Shown: positions 1-8,389, counted from the stretch's first letter. The stretch is DNA of 64,000 bases from an uncultured Clostridia bacterium (GCA_947601495.1 CANQGE010000003.1:1-64000), one strand, 5' to 3'. A program made the numbers and translations. Notes: generated by a model not told the origin, from the sequence alone.

Positions 1-51
1 AAACAATATCATATGAGTCGTTCTCTTTCAATATTTTATTTTTTATCTATG

Positions 52-77
52 TGTGACATATCTATTTTAAACCTATA
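52..77. repeat. 26-bp dispersed repeat, copy A
   Basis: This 26-nt AT-rich string (begins TGTGACATATC, ends AAACCTATA) recurs without mismatch at 28106-28131, where it lies inside a degenerate tandem array. Both copies are intergenic. The match is read directly from the sequence; its function is unknown. Confidence 0.6.
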
Positions 78-123
78 ATCTAAATTCTTTTTATCTTCTT
101 AAAAGTGGTATTTTTTTATTTAA

Positions 124-153
124 AAAACCCTTCGTAATAAAACAAAGGGTTTT
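124..153 (-). terminator. Terminator after the FGE-like gene
   Basis: A 9-bp stem (AAAACCCTT / AAGGGTTTT) with a 12-nt loop lies just past the stop codon at 168 and runs into T-rich sequence on the minus strand. It fits an intrinsic terminator of the upstream surface-protein gene. Confidence 0.75.
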
Positions 154-167
154 CTTTATTTATTAAA

Positions 168-1268
168 TTATTTAAATAGTACCATTCTAAATCCCCAATA
201 AGGATCTGTCATACTTTCTGGATATCCAGTGTGTGCTGCTGGTGTTCTACTTGCAGTAGCACTTCCTCCTCTTACTACTCTAGAAATAGTATTTTCTTCA
301 TCTCTGTTCTTCTTAGTTTGTGTTTCTTTATAAATTTCTGTTGTCCACTCTCTAACATTTCCAGCTAAATCACAAATGTTATTTACATTGTCTTGCTCAG
401 TGTATCCACTAGGATATACTGTTCCTGAATAATTTCCATAATTTGTGTTAGAAGAATAGTTTGTGTATTTATTATTAACCCACTCAAGAACTGTATCCCA
501 GGCAAAACTGCTAATTAATGCTGTTTGGCAATCTTCATATCCAAAATCTCCTGCTGAAGCTACAGAATAGCTTATTGCATCTAATGAATTAATTGCTGTC
601 CATGGTGTTTTGCCTGCCATTGATGCTGCAACTATTTTTCCATCTTTTTCAAATTGTGAAGCCTCGAATCTAGCTATATAAAATCCATAATATTGAGCAA
701 CACTATTTACTAAAGCTGTAGCTCCACTATCTGTTTCTTCATATTCTGTGTTAAGCATTGTATCACGAGTAAGTTTTCCAGATTCAACTGGTACCCAAAC
801 ATATTGATTTCCAAAATCATCTTCTATAACATATCCAGAGTCTGGTTCACCGCCAACTTCTTTAAATCCTTTAGGCATATATGGATTTTTAGAAGAAACT
901 TCTTCTAATTCTGAAACTGTAACTGTTTCTGTACAAGATTCTCCGTTTGTTGAAAAGGCTGTGAATGTATAGTCTCCGTTTTTATTAACTTCATAAGTTG
1001 TAGTATCTGCAACAATAGATGTTTCATCTGGTAACTCTATGCTACTAATTTCGTCTTCTCCGCCTGCAACTGCTTCTACAGTTATTATAACACCATTCTC
1101 AGTTACTTCCTTGCTAATTGTCATTGTTGGTTGGATAAGTTCCTCTGCAACATCTGTTGTGTCTGTTGTAGGTGTATCTTTTTTTAGAATAGTAAAAGCA
1201 AAAACACCAATTGCAACAACTATTAAAATTAATATTACAATTATTAAAATTGAAACCCAATTTTTCAT
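168..1268 (-). CDS. Membrane-anchored protein with C-terminal FGE-like (SUMF1) domain
   Basis: The 366-residue protein has one hydrophobic segment near residues 7-27 that acts as signal or anchor, a probable Ig-like beta domain at about 45-120, and a formylglycine-generating-enzyme-like, C-type-lectin-fold domain from about 130 to the end. Family hallmarks are DLAGNVREW near 300, RVVRGGS near 330 and the terminal WGFRMV. I do not see the cysteine pair needed for true FGE activity, so a binding or structural surface role is more likely than sulfatase activation. The ATG is preceded by GGAG. It is a single-gene unit with its own terminator. The domain call is firm; the role is unknown. Confidence 0.75.
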   Translation of the reverse strand: MKNWVSILIIVILILIVVAIGVFAFTILKKDTPTTDTTDVAEELIQPTMTISKEVTENGVIITVEAVAGGEDEISSIELPDETSIVADTTTYEVNKNGDYTFTAFSTNGESCTETVTVSELEEVSSKNPYMPKGFKEVGGEPDSGYVIEDDFGNQYVWVPVESGKLTRDTMLNTEYEETDSGATALVNSVAQYYGFYIARFEASQFEKDGKIVAASMAGKTPWTAINSLDAISYSVASAGDFGYEDCQTALISSFAWDTVLEWVNNKYTNYSSNTNYGNYSGTVYPSGYTEQDNVNNICDLAGNVREWTTEIYKETQTKKNRDEENTISRVVRGGSATASRTPAAHTGYPESMTDPYWGFRMVLFK

Positions 1269-1313
1269 ATTATTTTATCTCCTTATAATTTCTTAAACTA
1301 ATCTATTATAATT

Positions 1314-1332
1314 AAAACATATAATATGTTTT
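1314..1332. promoter_or_regulatory. Palindrome upstream of the FGE-like gene
   Basis: A perfect inverted repeat, AAAACATA-TAA-TATGTTTT, sits just upstream of a TATAAT-like -10 of the gene starting at 1268. It could be an operator, but its AT-richness makes chance a real alternative. Confidence 0.3.
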
Positions 1333-1383
1333 TTTTCAAACATTTTATAAAAAATATTTATATTTTTTACAAAATAACAAAAA

Positions 1384-1411
1384 AAGCATCTTATTATAAA
1401 ATAAGATGCTT
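1384..1411 (-). terminator. Terminator of rplU-rpmA
   Basis: A perfect 11-bp stem (AAGCATCTTAT / ATAAGATGCTT) follows the rpmA stop and is succeeded on the minus strand by a T-rich run. It closes the ribosomal protein unit. Confidence 0.85.
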
Positions 1412-1423
1412 AATTTTTATTTA

Positions 1424-1678
1424 TTATGCTGGATAAACACTTACTTGTTTTTTATCTTTACCTTTTCTTTCAAATTTAACTGTTCCATCTACTAAAGCAA
1501 ATAAAGTGTCATCACTACCGATTCCAACATTAGTTCCTGGATGTACATTAGTTCCTCTTTGTCTTACTATAATATTTCCAGCTTTAACTATTTGTCCATC
1601 AGATTTTTTAACACCAAGTCTTTTTGACTCACTATCTCTTCCGTTCTTAACACTACCTTGACCTTTTTTGTGTGCCAT
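1424..1678 (-). CDS. rpmA: 50S ribosomal protein L27
   Basis: The 84-residue protein matches L27 throughout: [22 protein letters not shown] at the start, then the VRQRGT and HPG...GSDDTLFA motifs. L27 sits at the peptidyl-transferase centre of the large subunit. In most Firmicutes L27 carries a short N-terminal extension that is removed by the protease Prp, whose gene lies between rplU and rpmA. Here the protein begins directly with the mature, E. coli-like MAHKK end, and only about 60 bp separate rplU from rpmA, with no prp gene. The ATG has a good SD (AAAGGAGTG). It is cotranscribed with rplU. Confidence 0.97.
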   Translation of the reverse strand: MAHKKGQGSVKNGRDSESKRLGVKKSDGQIVKAGNIIVRQRGTNVHPGTNVGIGSDDTLFALVDGTVKFERKGKDKKQVSVYPA

Positions 1679-1739
1679 GAAAGATTCACTCCTTTCGCTT
1701 TATAATTTATTTATATCATTTCTTTAATTTCGATATAAT

Positions 1740-2159
1740 TTATTTTTCTACTTTTTCTGTTTTCTTTTCAGCTTTTTTCTCTTCTGATTTTGTAGCTGTT
1801 TCTTTTTTTGCTTTTTCTTCTGATTTTTCAGCTACTGCTTTTTCTGCCTTAGTTTTAATTGAAGTAATTTCTACTTTTGTGTAGTCTTGTCTATGTCCTC
1901 TAGTTTTTCTTTCATTCTTTTTAGCTTTATATTTAAAAACTAAAACTTTTTTTCCTCTACCGTTTGAAACTACTTTTCCTTCAACTTTAGCATTGCTTAC
2001 ATAAGGATTTCCGACTTGTACTTTACCATTATCTGATATTAAAACTACTTTATCAAAAGAAACTTTTTTTCCTTCTTCTTCTCCTAGTTTTTCAAAATAT
2101 ACAGTCTCTCCTTCTTGCACCTTGTATTGTCTTCCACAAGCTTCAATAATTGCGTACAT
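1740..2159 (-). CDS. rplU: 50S ribosomal protein L21 with Lys/Glu-rich tail
   Basis: Residues 1-103 are canonical L21 (MYAIIEACGRQYKV start; RKTRGHRQDYTKV near the end), a 23S-binding protein of the large subunit. Residues 104-139 form a low-complexity extension of Lys, Glu, Ala and Thr that is absent from typical L21. A similar KE-rich tail occurs on SigA in this window, so charged tails may be a lineage habit. The SD is GGGAGGTG. It is the first gene of rplU-rpmA, with a strong promoter about 100 nt upstream and a structured leader. Confidence 0.96.
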   Translation of the reverse strand: MYAIIEACGRQYKVQEGETVYFEKLGEEEGKKVSFDKVVLISDNGKVQVGNPYVSNAKVEGKVVSNGRGKKVLVFKYKAKKNERKTRGHRQDYTKVEITSIKTKAEKAVAEKSEEKAKKETATKSEEKKAEKKTEKVEK

Positions 2160-2250
2160 TTACAATGCACCTCCCTTTTCGTATACTCGCTAACTTCCAA
2201 CTTAGGTAGCTAAAAAATAGCATTTATAACCTTAGTTAAGCAGTTTACAG
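2160..2250 (-). promoter_or_regulatory. Structured leader of rplU (possible L21 leader)
   Basis: Between the promoter and the rplU start is a transcribed leader of about 90 nt. It can form a stem of AACTAAGGT with ACCTAAGTT (one mismatch) enclosing a T-rich loop, followed by the SD. Firmicute rplU genes often have an autoregulatory L21 leader. The assignment rests on position and this stem only; I could not align it to the family model. Confidence 0.4.
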
Positions 2251-2256
2251 TATAAA

Positions 2257-2285
2257 ATTTTAACACGATTTACAAGATTTGTCAA
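2257..2285 (-). promoter_or_regulatory. SigA-type promoter of rplU-rpmA
   Basis: TTGACA, a 17-bp spacer and TAAAAT, reading on the minus strand, sit about 100 nt upstream of rplU. The fit to the housekeeping consensus is near perfect. Confidence 0.8.
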
Positions 2286-2295
2286 GGAAAAATTT

Positions 2296-2330
2296 AAGCA
2301 TATCTAATATTTTTAATATTAAATATGCTT
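2296..2330 (-). terminator. Terminator of the 102-residue orphan gene
   Basis: AAGCATAT pairs with ATATGCTT around an AT-rich loop, followed on the minus strand by AAATTTTT. It lies 47 nt past the stop codon of the gene ending at 2377 and directly upstream of the rplU promoter. Confidence 0.55.
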
Positions 2331-2376
2331 ATTCTTTATATTTAAAATTTTTGGTTTTATCTTTTTATATATTCTC

Positions 2377-2685
2377 TTAGTCTTCTCCGTACTCTCTATC
2401 TACATCTGTTTCTACTTCAGAATCTTTTTGCTTAGAATCTGCTTCTTGGTCTTCTTTTGATTTTTTTACTGTAGGTACAGTACTAACTCTAAATTTATTT
2501 AAGCCAGAACTACTACCATAGTCATTTTCCATCTCAGCAGCTTCTTTATCAGCTTTTTTAAGTGCATCTTGAAGTTCTGGTGGAAGCACTTCTTCACTTT
2601 CTACAAATTGATTTTTTACAAAAACATTTTCCCAAAATCTTTTAAATTGACTTCCTAATTTTCTAAAAAATTCTCCTATTCCCAT
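2377..2685 (-). CDS. Hypothetical acidic protein, 102 residues
   Basis: I do not recognise this family. The N-terminus (MGIGEFFRKLGSQFKRFW) is a plausible amphipathic membrane-binding helix. The rest is hydrophilic, rich in Lys, Glu and Asp, and probably disordered after residue 60. No signal peptide, Cys motif or membrane span is visible. It lies between sigA and rplU with its own promoter (2742-2770) and terminator, so it is a real monocistronic gene of unknown role. Confidence 0.6.
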   Translation of the reverse strand: MGIGEFFRKLGSQFKRFWENVFVKNQFVESEEVLPPELQDALKKADKEAAEMENDYGSSSGLNKFRVSTVPTVKKSKEDQEADSKQKDSEVETDVDREYGED

Positions 2686-2741
2686 CTCTATTTTTTAGTT
2701 TTCTACCTTTCTTTATTATTTTTAAACATAACTACATAATT

Positions 2742-2770
2742 ATTATAGCATAAAAGCCCTTGAAAATCAA
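2742..2770 (-). promoter_or_regulatory. Promoter of the 102-residue gene, inside the sigA terminator
   Basis: TTGATT, a 17-bp spacer and TATAAT with an upstream TGC (extended -10) lie on the minus strand. The -35 box falls in the loop and 3' arm of the sigA terminator hairpin at 2752-2778, so the two signals overlap. Confidence 0.65.
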
Positions 2771-2778
2771 GGGCTTTT
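2752..2778 (-). terminator. Terminator of dnaG-sigA
   Basis: A 12-bp stem (AAAAGCCCTTGA / TCAAGGGCTTTT) with a short loop lies 34 nt past the sigA stop codon. The 3' arm supplies the T run. Confidence 0.75.
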
Positions 2779-2811
2779 AAAAAATAATTTACATAATTTT
2801 CTTTTTTTATA

Positions 2812-4485
2812 TTAACTCATATAATCTTTTAATCTCTTACTTCTGCTTGGATGTCTTAATTTTCTTAAAGCTTTTGCTTCAATTTGTCTAATTCTTTCAC
2901 GAGTTACTTGGAATTCTTTACCTACTTCTTCAAGAGTTCTAGCTTTTCCATCTTCTAATCCAAATCTTAATTTTAGAACTTTTGCTTCTCTTGGTGTTAA
3001 TGTTGACATTACTTCTTCTAATTGTTCTTTTAATAGTGTATATGCAGCAGAATCATGTGGTGCTGGTGATTCATCATCTGGAATGAAGTCTCCTAAATGG
3101 CTATCATCTTCTTCACCTATTGGTGTTTCCAAAGAAACTGGATCTTGTGCAATTTTTTGAATTTCCATAACTTTTTCTACTGGAATTTCCATTTCTTCAG
3201 CAATTTCTTCTGGAGAAGGTTCTCTTCCTAACATTTGAAGCAAGTGTCTAGATGTACGAATCAATTTATTTATTGTTTCTACCATATGAACTGGAATTCT
3301 AATTGTTCTTGCTTGGTCTGCAATAGCTCTAGTAATAGCTTGTCTAATCCACCAAGTAGCATAAGTACTAAATTTATATCCTTTCTTATAGTCGAATTTC
3401 TCTACAGCTTTAATTAATCCCATATTTCCTTCTTGGATTAAATCTAAAAATAGCATTCCTCTTCCAACATATTTTTTAGCTATACTTACAACTAGTCTTA
3501 AGTTTGATTCAGCTAGTTTTTGCTTTGCTTTTTCATTTCCCTCTAAAACTTGTTCTGCAAGAACTAATTCTTCATCAAAAGTAAGAAGTGGTATTCTACC
3601 GATTTCTCTTAAATACATTCTTACAGGATCATCAACGCTAACACCTTCTATAGCATTATTCATATCTAGTTCTTCAAGTTTTATTTCTTCAACTTCATCT
3701 AAATCATCTGGATCTGGTTCTAATAGGTCATCATCATCTTTTAAGACATTTACACCCATTTCCTCAAAAGCTTCAAAAACTTTATCTATTTGTTCTGGAT
3801 TTGCTTCACCCAATTCTAAAGCTAATTCTCCATAAGTGATATTTCCTTTAGCCTTTGCTTCATTTACAATTTTTAAAATTTTATCTTTTTCGGGATCATT
3901 AGATTTTATTTCTTCTTCTTTTTTGCTTTCAGAAGTTTCATCAATTTTTACTTCTTCTGCATTTTCTTTATTTTCAGCATCTTTTTTTTCTGCTTTTTTA
4001 GTTTTTTTACTTTCTTTTCCTTTTGCTTCTTTTTCTTCTACCTTTTCTTCTTTTTCAACTTTTGCAGATTTTTTAGAGCTTTTTACTTCTTCTTTTTCTT
4101 TCTTGTCAGCTTTTGTAGATTTTTTAGGTTCTTCCTTTTCTACTTTATCATTATTTTCTGTTTTTGCTATTTTTTTAGAATTCTTGGTTTCCTTTTTTTC
4201 TTCTTTTTCTGCTTTTGCTGTTTTTTTAGTATCTTTTTCTTTTGCCTTTTCTTCCTTTTCAGCTTTTGCAGATTTTTTTGTTTCTTTCTTTTCTACTTTA
4301 TCATTGTTTTCTGCTTTTGCTACTTTTTTAGAATTCTTTGTTTCTTTTTTCTCTTCTTTTTCTGCTTTTACTGATTTTTTTGTTTCTACTTTTTCTGATT
4401 TTTCAGCTTTTTTTGCTGTTTTTTTATTTTCTTCTTTTTTCTTTGTTGTAGGTTTTTCTTCTTCTATTTTCTCTTTTTTACTCAT
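2812..4485 (-). CDS. sigA: Primary sigma factor SigA/RpoD with a long KE-rich N-terminal tail
   Basis: This is the housekeeping sigma-70 factor that directs RNA polymerase to -10/-35 promoters. Region 1.2 starts near residue 283 ([12 protein letters not shown]), region 2 includes [17 protein letters not shown] near 375-390, region 3 is present, and region 4 ends in the helix-turn-helix [18 protein letters not shown]. Residues 1 to about 200 are an added low-complexity Lys/Glu tail with imperfect internal repeats ([15 protein letters not shown] units), so the protein is 557 residues against roughly 370 usual. A region 1.1-like domain follows the tail at about 205-255. It is downstream of dnaG with 16 bp between, the classical dnaG-sigA operon. 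Confidence 0.97.
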   Translation of the reverse strand: MSKKEKIEEEKPTTKKKEENKKTAKKAEKSEKVETKKSVKAEKEEKKETKNSKKVAKAENNDKVEKKETKKSAKAEKEEKAKEKDTKKTAKAEKEEKKETKNSKKIAKTENNDKVEKEEPKKSTKADKKEKEEVKSSKKSAKVEKEEKVEEKEAKGKESKKTKKAEKKDAENKENAEEVKIDETSESKKEEEIKSNDPEKDKILKIVNEAKAKGNITYGELALELGEANPEQIDKVFEAFEEMGVNVLKDDDDLLEPDPDDLDEVEEIKLEELDMNNAIEGVSVDDPVRMYLREIGRIPLLTFDEELVLAEQVLEGNEKAKQKLAESNLRLVVSIAKKYVGRGMLFLDLIQEGNMGLIKAVEKFDYKKGYKFSTYATWWIRQAITRAIADQARTIRIPVHMVETINKLIRTSRHLLQMLGREPSPEEIAEEMEIPVEKVMEIQKIAQDPVSLETPIGEEDDSHLGDFIPDDESPAPHDSAAYTLLKEQLEEVMSTLTPREAKVLKLRFGLEDGKARTLEEVGKEFQVTRERIRQIEAKALRKLRHPSRSKRLKDYMS

Positions 4486-4501
4486 TTTTTCCTAATCCCT
4501 C

Positions 4502-6286
4502 CTACTTCCTTTTAGCTAACTCTATAATAATGTCATTTAATTCTTTTTCAAGTTCAGATATGTTTTCTTTACTTAATGATGATGAATTTTCCAAAAGCTG
4601 TATAATTTCCATTTTTCTATTAGTTAATCTTTCTTTATTATAAGTATTTACTAGGTCTTCTATACATTTATTAACTGAGTTTATTTCATAATCTGTAACT
4701 AAAATTTCACTAACATGAGACTGAATTTCTGGGTCTTCTATGTTAGAAATCAATTGTAAAATTTTGTCGCTTTCTTCTACTTCAGAATTTAATATTGTTT
4801 CAAATAACAACTTATTTGATTCTAGTTTAAAATCATCTGCAAAAATATTTGTTACAATATTTTCATAAGATTCCCTAAAATTATTTATTAGTAAATAAAT
4901 AATCATATTTTCTCTTTTTATAATTGCTGGACTTATTTCTACTTCTTTTTCTTTTTTTACTACTGGTTTTATAAGAGCCTTTTCAGCAGTTTTAGGATTA
5001 TATGTTGCTTTATTTACTTCTGCATAAATTGCTTCTTTTGAAATGTTGTATTGCTCGGCAATTTTATCAATGTAAATTTCTCTTTCAATTTTATTTTCTA
5101 CACTTGAAAGAATTTTTGTAATTTCTTTTAAGAATCTTATTTTGTCATTAGAATTTTCAAGATTATATTTGTTTTTCAACATTTTAATCTTAAATTCTAC
5201 TAATGATATTGCATTTTCTACTAATAATTTAAATCTACCACTACCATATTTTATAACATATTCGTCTGGATCTTTTGCCCCATCCATTTGCAATACTCTA
5301 GCATCACAGCCTTGATCTTCTAAAATTGTTAGTCCTCTCATTATTGCTTCTTGTCCTGCACCATCAGAGTCATAACTTAATATTACTTGCTCACAATATC
5401 TTCTTAATAATCTTCCCTGTTCTTCTGTTAGGGCTGTTCCAAGTGATGCAACAACATTGTTAAATCCTCTTTGATACAAAGAAATAGCATCCATATAACC
5501 TTCAACTAATATTATGTTTTTAGAATCAGATTGTTTTGCCAAATTAAGTGCAAATAGGTTTTTCTTTTTTGAATATACTAAATTTTCATTAGAATTTATG
5601 TACTTTGCAACTTTTTCATTATTGTCTAATTTTCTACCACCAAAAGCTATAACCCTTCCGCTAACATCCATTATTGGAAACATTAGTCTTTTTCTAAAAC
5701 GATCTATATATTCACCTCTATCGTTTTTATTTACAAGACCTGTTGATAATATTTCTTCATCTTTAAAACCTTTTGATTTTAAATATTTGTAAAGCTCGTT
5801 ATATTCGCCTGAATATCCTATTTTAAAGGCTTTTAGAGTATTGTTATCTAGTTTTCTTTGTTTTACATAGTCCTGAGCTATTTTTGCTAAAGGTTTGTAT
5901 AGTCTTTCATGATAAAAAAGTGTTGTTTCTGCATTTACTTTGTACATTTTATCTTTCAAATACTGAGTTTTATTAAATTCAGCATTTTCTGATACTGGTA
6001 ATGGAATTTTTGCTCTTTCTGCTAATAATTCTAATGCTTCTTTAAAAGATACTTTTTCAATTTCACTAACAAAAGTAAATACGTCTCCACCTTTATGACA
6101 ACCAAAACAATGGAAATATTGTCTGTCAGCAGAAACAGAAAAAGAAGGTGATTTTTCTTTATGAAAAGGACATAATCCAAAAAAATTTCTACCACTTCTT
6201 TTTAAACTTACATATTGAGATATTACATCTACGATATCATTCGCTGATCTAATTTCTTCTTTTAATTCGTCAGTGTATTGAACCAT
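4502..6286 (-). CDS. dnaG: DNA primase
   Basis: DnaG makes RNA primers for lagging-strand synthesis with the replicative helicase. The 594-residue protein has the CHC2 zinc finger (CPFHKEKSPSF ... HCFGC, about residues 40-65), the catalytic core, and a TOPRIM domain with LVEGYMDA near 260 and YDSDGAGQEA near 305. The C-terminal part is helical and would bind DnaB. Start ATG with AAAGG. It is cotranscribed with sigA downstream. Confidence 0.97.
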   Translation of the reverse strand: MVQYTDELKEEIRSANDIVDVISQYVSLKRSGRNFFGLCPFHKEKSPSFSVSADRQYFHCFGCHKGGDVFTFVSEIEKVSFKEALELLAERAKIPLPVSENAEFNKTQYLKDKMYKVNAETTLFYHERLYKPLAKIAQDYVKQRKLDNNTLKAFKIGYSGEYNELYKYLKSKGFKDEEILSTGLVNKNDRGEYIDRFRKRLMFPIMDVSGRVIAFGGRKLDNNEKVAKYINSNENLVYSKKKNLFALNLAKQSDSKNIILVEGYMDAISLYQRGFNNVVASLGTALTEEQGRLLRRYCEQVILSYDSDGAGQEAIMRGLTILEDQGCDARVLQMDGAKDPDEYVIKYGSGRFKLLVENAISLVEFKIKMLKNKYNLENSNDKIRFLKEITKILSSVENKIEREIYIDKIAEQYNISKEAIYAEVNKATYNPKTAEKALIKPVVKKEKEVEISPAIIKRENMIIYLLINNFRESYENIVTNIFADDFKLESNKLLFETILNSEVEESDKILQLISNIEDPEIQSHVSEILVTDYEINSVNKCIEDLVNTYNKERLTNRKMEIIQLLENSSSLSKENISELEKELNDIIIELAKRK

Positions 6287-6433
6287 TTTTTAACCTTTCT
6301 TTTATAATATTCGACACGTATCCCTCAAATCCTTTATTTTTTATGTAAATCAATTTAAGGCTTTTTACTGTTTTTATTAATATACTTTAATTATAAATAC
6401 ATAATTTATTTTAAATATTTTTTTGACATAAAA

Positions 6434-6461
6434 AAAGATTATATATTTCTATATAATCTTT
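6434..6461 (-). terminator. Terminator of carD
   Basis: A perfect 11-bp stem (AAAGATTATAT / ATATAATCTTT) followed by a T-rich run on the minus strand, 8 nt beyond the carD stop. Confidence 0.8.
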
Positions 6462-6468
6462 AAATTTA

Positions 6469-7047
6469 TTAGTTTGCTGAAATAAATTTCTTTACTATAT
6501 TATCTGTTTTTTCTTCCATTCCAGCTGCTTGCTCTAAAATTTCTGTTCCGTTAGCTCCATGAAGTTCATATGATGTATTTATTTTATTTTCAACTAATTC
6601 TTCAATGGTTTCTTTATTTGTGCTCTCTGCAAGAACTAGTTCACTTATTAAAATTTGTTTTGCATTCAAAAGCATTTTCTTTTCTGTAGTTGACAAACCT
6701 TTATCTTTTTGTTTAAAACTTAAGTTTCTAACTATGTCTGCTACTTCGAAAATATCTCCTGATTTCATTTTTTCAACATTATCTCTGTATCTTTTGTTCC
6801 ATTTCATAGACATTTCAGTGCTGTCTTGCTCTAAAACATTTATTACTTTTCCGGCTGTTTCCTTATCAATTATATTTCTAACGCCTATATCTTCTGCTTT
6901 AGCAGTAGGTACCATAACTTTAACTTCTCCAGGCATTTTTATTATATAATAAGATTGCTTTTCATCTAAAATTGCTCTTTCTTCAATTTTTTCAATTACT
7001 CCAGCCCCATGCATTGGATAAACTATTTTATCTCCTACTTTAAACAT
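6469..7047 (-). CDS. carD: CarD family transcriptional regulator
   Basis: CarD proteins bind the RNA polymerase beta subunit and stabilise open complexes. The N-terminal 60 residues show the CarD/TRCF Tudor-like fold (FKVGDKIVYPMHGAGVIEKIEE), and residues 70-160 form the helical DNA-binding part. The length of 192 residues is a little longer than average. It is a single-gene unit with a consensus promoter and terminator, upstream of dnaG. A role in rRNA or global promoter control is inferred from the family. Confidence 0.9.
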   Translation of the reverse strand: MFKVGDKIVYPMHGAGVIEKIEERAILDEKQSYYIIKMPGEVKVMVPTAKAEDIGVRNIIDKETAGKVINVLEQDSTEMSMKWNKRYRDNVEKMKSGDIFEVADIVRNLSFKQKDKGLSTTEKKMLLNAKQILISELVLAESTNKETIEELVENKINTSYELHGANGTEILEQAAGMEEKTDNIVKKFISAN

Positions 7048-7093
7048 TAATTCGTCACTCCTTCCAAGTAATATTTAAAAATACTACATTACA

Positions 7094-7122
7094 ATTATAC
7101 TACAAAAAAAGCCAAAAGTCAA
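7094..7122 (-). promoter_or_regulatory. SigA-type promoter of carD
   Basis: TTGACT, a 17-bp spacer and TATAAT on the minus strand, about 50 nt upstream of the carD start. Confidence 0.8.
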
Positions 7123-7237
7123 AGAAATATAACGAATTTTTAAAAACTTTTTTTCATTTATATAACATATTTTAAAAAATACTTGAAAATATTGCCGGTT
7201 TGAGATTTAATAGTTTATTTAATTTTCTCTATACTTT

Positions 7238-7699
7238 TTATTTGCTTGTAGAACCAAATCCACCTGTTCTTTCGCCTTGTGCATTGTCATCATCTGTAAT
7301 TAAATATTTCATAAATATTGCTTGTCCTATTGCATCACCTTTTTTTATTTCTACATCATGGTCAAAGAAATTATAAAATGCAAACATAACATGTCCATCA
7401 TTGTCTACATTTCCATAATAATCACTGTCTATTATTCCAACGCTGTTAGCCATTACTAGTCCTCTTTTTCCTGGATTAGAGCTTCTATTGCAAATCATAA
7501 AAAACTCATCTGGTTCACAATATGCTTTTATTCCTGTCTTTACAAGTGTTGGTTTTTGTCCTGGTTTAAAAGCTGGTATAACTGTATCTTCAGCAGCTTC
7601 AATGTCATAACCTGCTGAATTTTTTGTTTTTCTAATTGGTAAATTTATTCCAGCGTTTTCAAATCCTTTTGCTATTTCAAATCCTCTTTTTCTTCCCAT
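7238..7699 (-). CDS. dut: dUTP diphosphatase
   Basis: The 153-residue trimeric dUTPase hydrolyses dUTP to dUMP, keeping uracil out of DNA and feeding thymidylate synthesis. The conserved motifs are in order: AGYDIEA near residue 28, NRSSNPGKRGLVMANSVGIIDSDY in the middle, QAIFMKY, and the C-terminal TGGFGSTS that closes over the active site. It is monocistronic. A palindrome at 7712-7735 overlaps its probable -10 and may be an operator. Confidence 0.93.
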   Translation of the reverse strand: MGRKRGFEIAKGFENAGINLPIRKTKNSAGYDIEAAEDTVIPAFKPGQKPTLVKTGIKAYCEPDEFFMICNRSSNPGKRGLVMANSVGIIDSDYYGNVDNDGHVMFAFYNFFDHDVEIKKGDAIGQAIFMKYLITDDDNAQGERTGGFGSTSK

Positions 7700-7711
7700 A
7701 ACATTTTCCTC

Positions 7712-7735
7712 GTATAATGATAAATTTCATTATAC
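7712..7735. promoter_or_regulatory. Palindrome over the dut promoter
   Basis: GTATAATGA-N6-TCATTATAC is a perfect 9-bp inverted repeat 13 nt upstream of the dut start codon. Each arm contains TATAAT, one of which would be the -10, so a bound repressor would block dut transcription. No regulator is identified. Confidence 0.45.
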
Positions 7736-7846
7736 TATCCTTTCTTTAAATTTTATATCTATGCTTTTTGGTTATTATATATTCTTGATAGCAAAAATTC
7801 AACATATAAATTCATTTTATTTTAATTTTTGTTTTTTACTTCAATT

Positions 7847-8009
7847 TAATCTCTTTAGTATTTATATATAGTTTTAATGGTAACTTGGTGTCGCAATCTT
7901 CTTTTTTAAATAAAATAAAAGGAAGATTGCTCCAATCGCCCTTCGCTTACGCTTCGGTTGGTCGCTTACGCGTTACCTTTAAAACTATATATAAATACTA
8001 AAGAGATAA
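7847..8009 (+). repeat. Arm-core-arm repeat, copy 1
   Basis: This fills most of the 368-bp gap between dut and rpsR. The arms are 7847-7884 and 7972-8009, 38 nt each with two mismatches. The core, 7885-7971, reads on + from TTGGTGTCGCAATCTTC to GGTTGGTCGCTTACGC. The core recurs at 25976-26066 and 28227-28309 on the minus strand, identical except for an AT-rich loop, while the arms are unrelated to those of the other copies. Inside the core GCAATCTTC pairs with GAAGATTGC, and TCGCTTACGC is a direct repeat. Confidence 0.85.
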
Positions 8010-8026
8010 TTTTGAGCAAAAAATAA

Positions 8027-8052
8027 CACTCTTTATTAAAAAATAAAGAGTG
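8027..8052 (-). terminator. Terminator of rpsF-ssb-rpsR
   Basis: A perfect 11-bp stem (CACTCTTTATT / AATAAAGAGTG) with a 4-nt A loop, 15 nt past the rpsR stop and followed by TTATTTTTTG on the minus strand. Confidence 0.85.
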
Positions 8053-8067
8053 CAATTTATTTTTATA

Positions 8068-8349
8068 TTAGTCTTGTGTATAAGGAATTATAGCAATATG
8101 TCTTGCTCTTTTAACAGCTGTTGTGATTTCTCTTTGATGTTTAGCACAAGCACCTGTTGCTCTTCTTGGTAATATTTTACCTTTTTCATTGATAAATTTT
8201 TTCAATTGTTCTGCATTTTTATAATCTAATACAAAGTTTTTATCACTGCATAAAGTACAAACTTTTTTTCTTATTTTTCTAAACTTTGGATTAAAATCAT
8301 CATCTTGGTTGTTTCTATTATTTCTTTTATTTTGTTTTTTATCAGCCAT
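8068..8349 (-). CDS. rpsR: 30S ribosomal protein S18
   Basis: S18 binds the 30S platform as a heterodimer with S6. The 93-residue protein has the usual core ([35 protein letters not shown]). A KKVCTLC pair suggests the zinc-binding C+ form, probably with the later Cys/His of ACAKH. The N-terminal 20 residues are Asn/Lys rich. It is last in rpsF-ssb-rpsR. Confidence 0.96.
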   Translation of the reverse strand: MADKKQNKRNNRNNQDDDFNPKFRKIRKKVCTLCSDKNFVLDYKNAEQLKKFINEKGKILPRRATGACAKHQREITTAVKRARHIAIIPYTQD

Positions 8350-8389
8350 TTCAAATCCTCCAATCTTCTAACTTTATATATTTATTAAA

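Noticed and set aside
168..1268. A diversity-generating retroelement target protein, because of the C-terminal FGE/lectin fold
   Set aside because: I see no reverse transcriptase, template repeat or Asn-rich variable end in the window.
3836..4495. A 219-residue plus-strand frame opposite the sigA tail
   Set aside because: It mirrors the Lys/Glu codons of sigA as Phe/Ser and has no start signals.
7847..8009. A CRISPR repeat or insertion sequence
   Set aside because: The copies are dispersed, carry no spacers, no transposase frame and no common terminal repeats.
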